The notes under the pieces were generated by a model, which was not told where the DNA came from, made no database searches, and saw only the letters and a list, made by a program, of their open reading frames with translations. This document shows, piece after piece, positions 6,279 to 9,029 of a stretch of 9,029 nucleotides of DNA. Where the stretch lies: assembly GCA_964478455.1 (NCBI GenBank), contig CAYZJD010000175.1:1-9029 (forward strand), in the 5' to 3' direction. How positions within the stretch are numbered: the stretch's first letter is position 1; each line of letters starts with the position of its first letter. The translations under genes and the position numbers were made by a program. Source of the DNA: CAYZJD01 sp964478455 (GTDB taxonomy: Bacteria; Acidobacteriota; Terriglobia; Bryobacterales; Bryobacteraceae).

Positions 6279-7565
6279 ATGTCGGAGCAAGAGAAGGCAA
6301 TCCTCGAAGCATCGCGAAACCGGGCTGAAGACGTTCGCGAAGCCCCGGCCTTTGAGGATCACCTGGATCGTCTATATGCACTGGGCGACCAGGAGCCGTG
6401 GTACATCAGCTTCTTCCGGAACGTGAAGGATGCCATTGCCCCGCCGAAGCTGCCGCCCCTCGAGGTAACGTCCAGGCCAGTGAGCGGCGAAGAGTTGGAG
6501 AAGCTGCTCCCGCTGGAGGCCCAAGGGCCGTGGCACCGCCGGTTCATTGAAAATATGAGGGCGGCGCTCACGCCTTCCAGGCTGCCTCCGGAACTGGCTC
6601 GCTTCAAGGTTACCGACGAGCCTGTGCGGAGCATGCTGCTGCTAGAGGAACAGGGCCCCTGGTATCGAAGGATCCACCTGTACTTCAAGGAGTTCTTCTT
6701 CCCGCCAAAGTTGCCACCGCTGGAGGTGACGTCGAAGCCGGTTCCCGTCAAAGAAATCTGGGGTTTTTACGGGGAGTACAAGAGCCGCTCGCTGGTCATG
6801 TCGGTTCTCATCCACGCGGGCGTTGTGGCGCTGCTGTTCACCGTAGCGACCAATAAGGTGGTGCAGGAAAAGGCCCGCGAGGCGGTGGTTTTGATTGCGC
6901 CTGACCTTGCGCCGTACATTCCGCAGACGCCAAAGCCGCAACAGATGGGCGGCGGCGGAGGCGGCGGCGACCGCTCGCCGCTGCCCGCGAGCAAAGGGCG
7001 GCTGCCGCGGCTGGCGCCTCGACAGTTCACCCCGCCGGCGGCGGTGGTACACAATCCGAATCCGAAGCTGATCATGGAGCCGACGCTGGTGATTCCACCA
7101 GACGTCAACTTGCCGCAGGTCGCCATGGCCCAGTATGGCGATCCGCTGGGCAAGGTGGGCCCGCTCTCGAACGGACCCGGCTGGGGCGGGGGCATCGGCT
7201 CGGGCTCGGGCGGCGGCGTGGGCCCCGGCAGGGGCCCAGGTTTCGGACCAGGCCAAGGCGGTGGCTTCGGCGGCGGAGTGTTCCGCGCGGGCGGGGGCGT
7301 AAGCGCGCCGACTGTGCTGTTTAAGGTTGAGCCGGAGTACTCCGAGGAAGCCCGCAAGGCCAAATTCCAGGGCACCGTGGTGCTTTACATCGAAGTGAAC
7401 GAAAAGGGCCTACCACAAAACATTAGAGTGGTCCGGCCGCTGGGCCTGGGGCTGGACGAGAAGGCCATCGAGGCAGTGACGAAGTGGAAGTTCCGACCCG
7501 GTTATAAGGACAACAAGCCGGTGACGGTGGCCGCAACAATCGAAGTCAACTTCCGCCTACTGTAA
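6279..7565 (+). CDS. TonB-family energy transducer with triplicated cytoplasmic module
   Basis: The 428-residue protein ends with a clear TonB C-terminal domain (about 344-428): PTVLFKVEPEYSEEARKAKF, then GTVVLYIEVNEKG, and AIEAVTKWKFRPG before the final strands. That domain contacts TonB-dependent outer-membrane receptors to pass on energy from the inner-membrane proton motive force. A single transmembrane span lies at 170-190. The periplasmic linker is glycine-rich (GGGGGGG at 224-230 and a Gly/Pro tract at 298-340) instead of the Pro-Glu/Pro-Lys linker of E. coli TonB. The cytoplasmic N-terminus is unusually long, about 169 residues, and consists largely of three imperfect repeats (38-68, 82-116, 125-155). 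No ExbB or ExbD gene lies nearby. Start codon ATG 6279 has only a close GAAGG in front. TonB family assignment is secure; its receptor partner is unknown. Confidence 0.92.
   Translation: MSEQEKAILEASRNRAEDVREAPAFEDHLDRLYALGDQEPWYISFFRNVKDAIAPPKLPPLEVTSRPVSGEELEKLLPLEAQGPWHRRFIENMRAALTPSRLPPELARFKVTDEPVRSMLLLEEQGPWYRRIHLYFKEFFFPPKLPPLEVTSKPVPVKEIWGFYGEYKSRSLVMSVLIHAGVVALLFTVATNKVVQEKAREAVVLIAPDLAPYIPQTPKPQQMGGGGGGGDRSPLPASKGRLPRLAPRQFTPPAAVVHNPNPKLIMEPTLVIPPDVNLPQVAMAQYGDPLGKVGPLSNGPGWGGGIGSGSGGGVGPGRGPGFGPGQGGGFGGGVFRAGGGVSAPTVLFKVEPEYSEEARKAKFQGTVVLYIEVNEKGLPQNIRVVRPLGLGLDEKAIEAVTKWKFRPGYKDNKPVTVAATIEVNFRLL
6390..6743 (+). repeat. Three protein-level repeats in the TonB N-terminus
   Basis: Each unit has the form Q-x-P-W-(Y/H), a basic-aromatic helix, then (L)PP and a Thr/Val segment ending in Pro-Val. 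The tryptophans are at residues 41, 85 and 128, and in all three units the Leu-Pro-Pro begins exactly 17 residues after the Trp. Units 1 and 3 are the closest: PPKLPPLEVTS followed by R or K and then PV in both. Unit 2 is more diverged (SRLPPELARFKVTDEPV) and carries four extra residues. Confidence 0.8.
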
Positions 7566-7644
7566 ATCAGCCACAGCCAAGGTGCGAGACTCCGGAACGG
7601 GGGTCGCAGCGGCTTTACGTCCTGGTGGTGAATTCTCCCTCTCA

Positions 7645-7762
7645 GGGTGCTGAACAACGGTGGCAGGCGTCGCTGTCCCGGGCCGCCAGTGAGGCGGAAT
7701 TATGCACTTACGGCCCTCGGCGCGTGGACAGCGTTGCCTGTCACCTTGATTTTTCAGCAGCC
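7645..7762. repeat. 118-nt imperfect palindrome between convergent genes (MITE-like)
   Basis: Matching arms run inward in register: GGGTGCTGAA 7645-7654 against 7753-7762 (9 of 10); GGTG 7659-7662 against 7742-7745; CAGGC 7664-7668 against 7736-7740; CGCTGTCC 7671-7678 against 7726-7733 (8 of 8); GGGCCG 7680-7685 against 7711-7716. The left arm is 3 nt shorter between the first two blocks. The right end stops two bases short of the mtnP stop codon. The rest of the 7566-7764 gap shows no gene. It could be a miniature inverted-repeat element or a bidirectional terminator. No flanking target duplication is obvious. Confidence 0.7.
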
Positions 7763-7764
7763 TG

Positions 7765-8622
7765 CTACAGGTACTTTCCCACGATCAGGTCCAGCTTCTT
7801 GCGTGTGGCGTCGGGAATGAGCTTGCGATCGGTGATGATGGCGTTCGCGAGCGCTGAGCCGCAGTGGCAGTCGCGTCCGGCGGGCATTGCCGCCACCGCG
7901 CCGGCCACGACCCTGGCGGCGTTTTCCGCGTTCTTCATGAGATGGTCGATGATCTCGTTCACCGTGACGGCGTCGTGGTCGGGGTGCCAGCAGTCGTAGT
8001 CGGTGACCATGGCGACGGTGACGTAGCAGATTTCGGCCTCGCGCGCGAGCTTCGCCTCCTGGAGGTTCGTCATGCCGATAACGTCCATGCCCCAACTCCG
8101 GTAGACATTGGACTCGGCGAGAGTGGAGAACGCCGGGCCCTCCATGCACAGGTACGTTCCGCCCTTCTTCGCGTTGACGCCCGCGGCCCGGCAGGCGTGG
8201 TGGACGACATCGGCAAGTTGCGGGCAGACCGGGTGCGCGAAGCTGATATGGGCTACGAGCCCTTCACCGAAGAACGTTGAAGCGCGGCCGCGCGTGCGAT
8301 CGAAGAACTGGTCGGGGATGACGAAATCCAGCGGCCGGTGCTCTTCTTTGAGCGAGCCGACGGCGCTCAGCGAAATGACCCGCTCGACACCCAACGCCCT
8401 CATTCCGTAGATGTTGGCCCGGAAGTTCAGCTCGGAGGGAGAAATGCGGTGGCCGCGGCCGTGCCGAGCCAAGAAGGCCACCGGCTTGCCTGTGAGCTTG
8501 CCTACAACGTAGCGGTCTGAGGGACTGCCCCAGGGGGTCTCGATGGCAACCTCCTCCTGCGCCTCAAAACCGGGCATAGAGTATAGCCCGCTACCGCCGA
8601 TGATTCCGATCTGCACCGTCAA
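7765..8622 (-). CDS. mtnP: S-methyl-5'-thioadenosine phosphorylase
   Basis: This 285-residue protein cleaves 5'-methylthioadenosine with phosphate to give adenine and 5-methylthioribose-1-phosphate, the entry to methionine salvage and the outlet for the by-product of polyamine synthesis. Visible motifs are the phosphate-binding GGSGLY (9-14), RHGRGH (53-58), the purine-site block CMEGPAFST (159-167), IGMTNLQEAKLAREAEICY (182-200) and TDYDCWH (207-213). The Asp residues in TDYDCW favour 6-aminopurine (adenine) substrates; guanosine/inosine phosphorylases of the same family carry Asn there. The start is TTG at 8622, chosen because AGGAGG sits 6 nt in front and the protein then begins MTVQIGIIGGSG as in homologues. 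It follows methylmalonyl-CoA epimerase in the same direction with a 63-nt gap, so the two may share a transcript. Confidence 0.94.
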   Translation of the reverse strand: MTVQIGIIGGSGLYSMPGFEAQEEVAIETPWGSPSDRYVVGKLTGKPVAFLARHGRGHRISPSELNFRANIYGMRALGVERVISLSAVGSLKEEHRPLDFVIPDQFFDRTRGRASTFFGEGLVAHISFAHPVCPQLADVVHHACRAAGVNAKKGGTYLCMEGPAFSTLAESNVYRSWGMDVIGMTNLQEAKLAREAEICYVTVAMVTDYDCWHPDHDAVTVNEIIDHLMKNAENAARVVAGAVAAMPAGRDCHCGSALANAIITDRKLIPDATRKKLDLIVGKYL

Positions 8623-8628
8623 GATTTG

Positions 8629-8634
8629 CCTCCT
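8629..8634 (-). promoter_or_regulatory. Strong Shine-Dalgarno sequence for the mtnP TTG start
   Basis: AGGAGG on the minus strand lies 6 nt before the TTG at 8622. This strong site supports the non-ATG start. Confidence 0.85.
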
Positions 8635-8642
8635 GAGGATTC

Positions 8643-8724
8643 ACCACCAAGACACCAAGGCGCCAAGGAACACAGTTCGCATCATTTATTCGTGAGGACT
8701 TGGTGTTCTTTGTGTCTTGGTGGT
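8643..8724. repeat. Inverted repeat overlapping the end of the epimerase gene
   Basis: ACCACCAAGACAC at 8643-8655 is the exact complement of 8712-8724 (13 of 13). An inner pair, CCAAG 8663-8667 against CTTGG 8699-8703, continues the fold with mismatches. The right arm lies inside the epimerase coding sequence and the left arm in the gap before mtnP. Repeats with this 'caccaagacaccaag' wording occur dispersed in several bacterial genomes. Confidence 0.75.
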
Positions 8725-9029
8725 TTCCATCAATTCCAACAGAATGCCGCCGGTTGAGCCCGGGTGGACGAAAACGTACAGGTGCCCGCCGGCGCCGGGG
8801 CGCGGTTCGTTGAGCAATCGGGCGCCGGCCGCGCGCAGTTTCTCGATTGCCGCGCCGAGATCAGGAACGCGCAGGGCCACGTGATGCAAACCGGGGCCGC
8901 GTTTCTCGATGAACCTCGCGACTGAAGAATCCGGCCCCTCCGGCTCGATCAACTCGATGCTCGGGCCACCCGCGGGCAGCATGGCCACGTTGACCTTCTC
9001 GTGCGGCACGGCCTGGCGGGGCACTGCGC
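8686..9029 (-). CDS. mce: Methylmalonyl-CoA epimerase (partial, N-terminus outside window)
   Basis: The frame is open to the right edge, so roughly the first 30-40 residues are missing; the GTG at 9024 is internal. The visible part has the VOC-fold signature of methylmalonyl-CoA epimerase: VPHEKVNVAMLPAGG, SIELIEPEGPDSSVARFIEKRGPG, LHHVALRVPD, ARLLNEPRPGAGG, then HPGSTGGILLELME. The enzyme interconverts the two methylmalonyl-CoA epimers in the propionyl-CoA to succinyl-CoA route. The His of LHHVAL and the Glu of LLELM fit two metal ligands known in the family. The normal protein ends about there; the last dozen residues, TTKTQRTPSPHE, are extra and are encoded by the inverted repeat. TAA stop at 8688-8686. 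The gene precedes mtnP. Confidence 0.92.
   Translation of the reverse strand, partial: AVPRQAVPHEKVNVAMLPAGGPSIELIEPEGPDSSVARFIEKRGPGLHHVALRVPDLGAAIEKLRAAGARLLNEPRPGAGGHLYVFVHPGSTGGILLELMETTKTQRTPSPHE

Noticed and set aside
6949..7300. Glycine-rich stretch as a separate silk-like or PE-PGRS-like gene
   Set aside because: It is in frame between the transmembrane span and the C-terminal domain of one TonB protein and simply forms its periplasmic linker.

Overview
The window looks like chromosomal DNA of a GC-rich soil-type bacterium, most likely an Acidobacteriota member of the Solibacter/Bryobacter kind. That placement is an inference from the gene mix: a Tat-exported Gfo/Idh/MocA oxidoreductase, a TonB energy transducer with a long cytoplasmic N-terminus, a LytS-type sensor kinase, a small membrane protein with a beta-rich domain, and a B12-binding radical SAM protein. 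No 16S rRNA or other phylogenetic marker is present to confirm it. Both ends of the window cut through genes.

Layout, left to right. Positions 1-230 (+) are the C-terminus of pyruvate, phosphate dikinase. A 168-bp gap follows, holding one copy of a dispersed 20-mer and a GC hairpin. Positions 399-959 (+) encode a small exported or membrane-anchored protein of unknown function. Facing it are a B12-binding radical SAM protein (2677-1010, -) and, 5 nt upstream of that, GTP cyclohydrolase II (ribA, 3300-2683, -); the two form a tight pair. Divergent from ribA is an orphan LytS-family histidine kinase (3384-4676, +). Its stop codon abuts a 139-nt nested palindrome whose outer arm is identical to the 20-mer at 239-258. 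A Tat-exported Gfo/Idh/MocA oxidoreductase follows (4845-6041, +). After 237 bp containing a candidate promoter comes a TonB-family energy transducer (6279-7565, +) with three repeated cytoplasmic modules. A 118-nt imperfect palindrome separates it from the convergent methylthioadenosine phosphorylase gene (8622-7765, -). Upstream of that, in the same orientation, is methylmalonyl-CoA epimerase (truncated by the window end, stop at 8686), whose last codons lie inside another inverted repeat.

The genes do not form one pathway. They are mostly metabolic genes (pyruvate/PEP interconversion, riboflavin precursor synthesis, methionine salvage, propionyl-CoA metabolism) mixed with envelope and sensory functions. 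I saw no phage, CRISPR, toxin-antitoxin, transposase, rRNA or tRNA gene. The most unusual signals are the three palindromic elements lodged at gene 3' ends, the repeat-derived tail of the epimerase, the triplicated module in the TonB protein, and the ribA-radical SAM pairing. I found no convincing new multi-gene defence or biosynthetic system.
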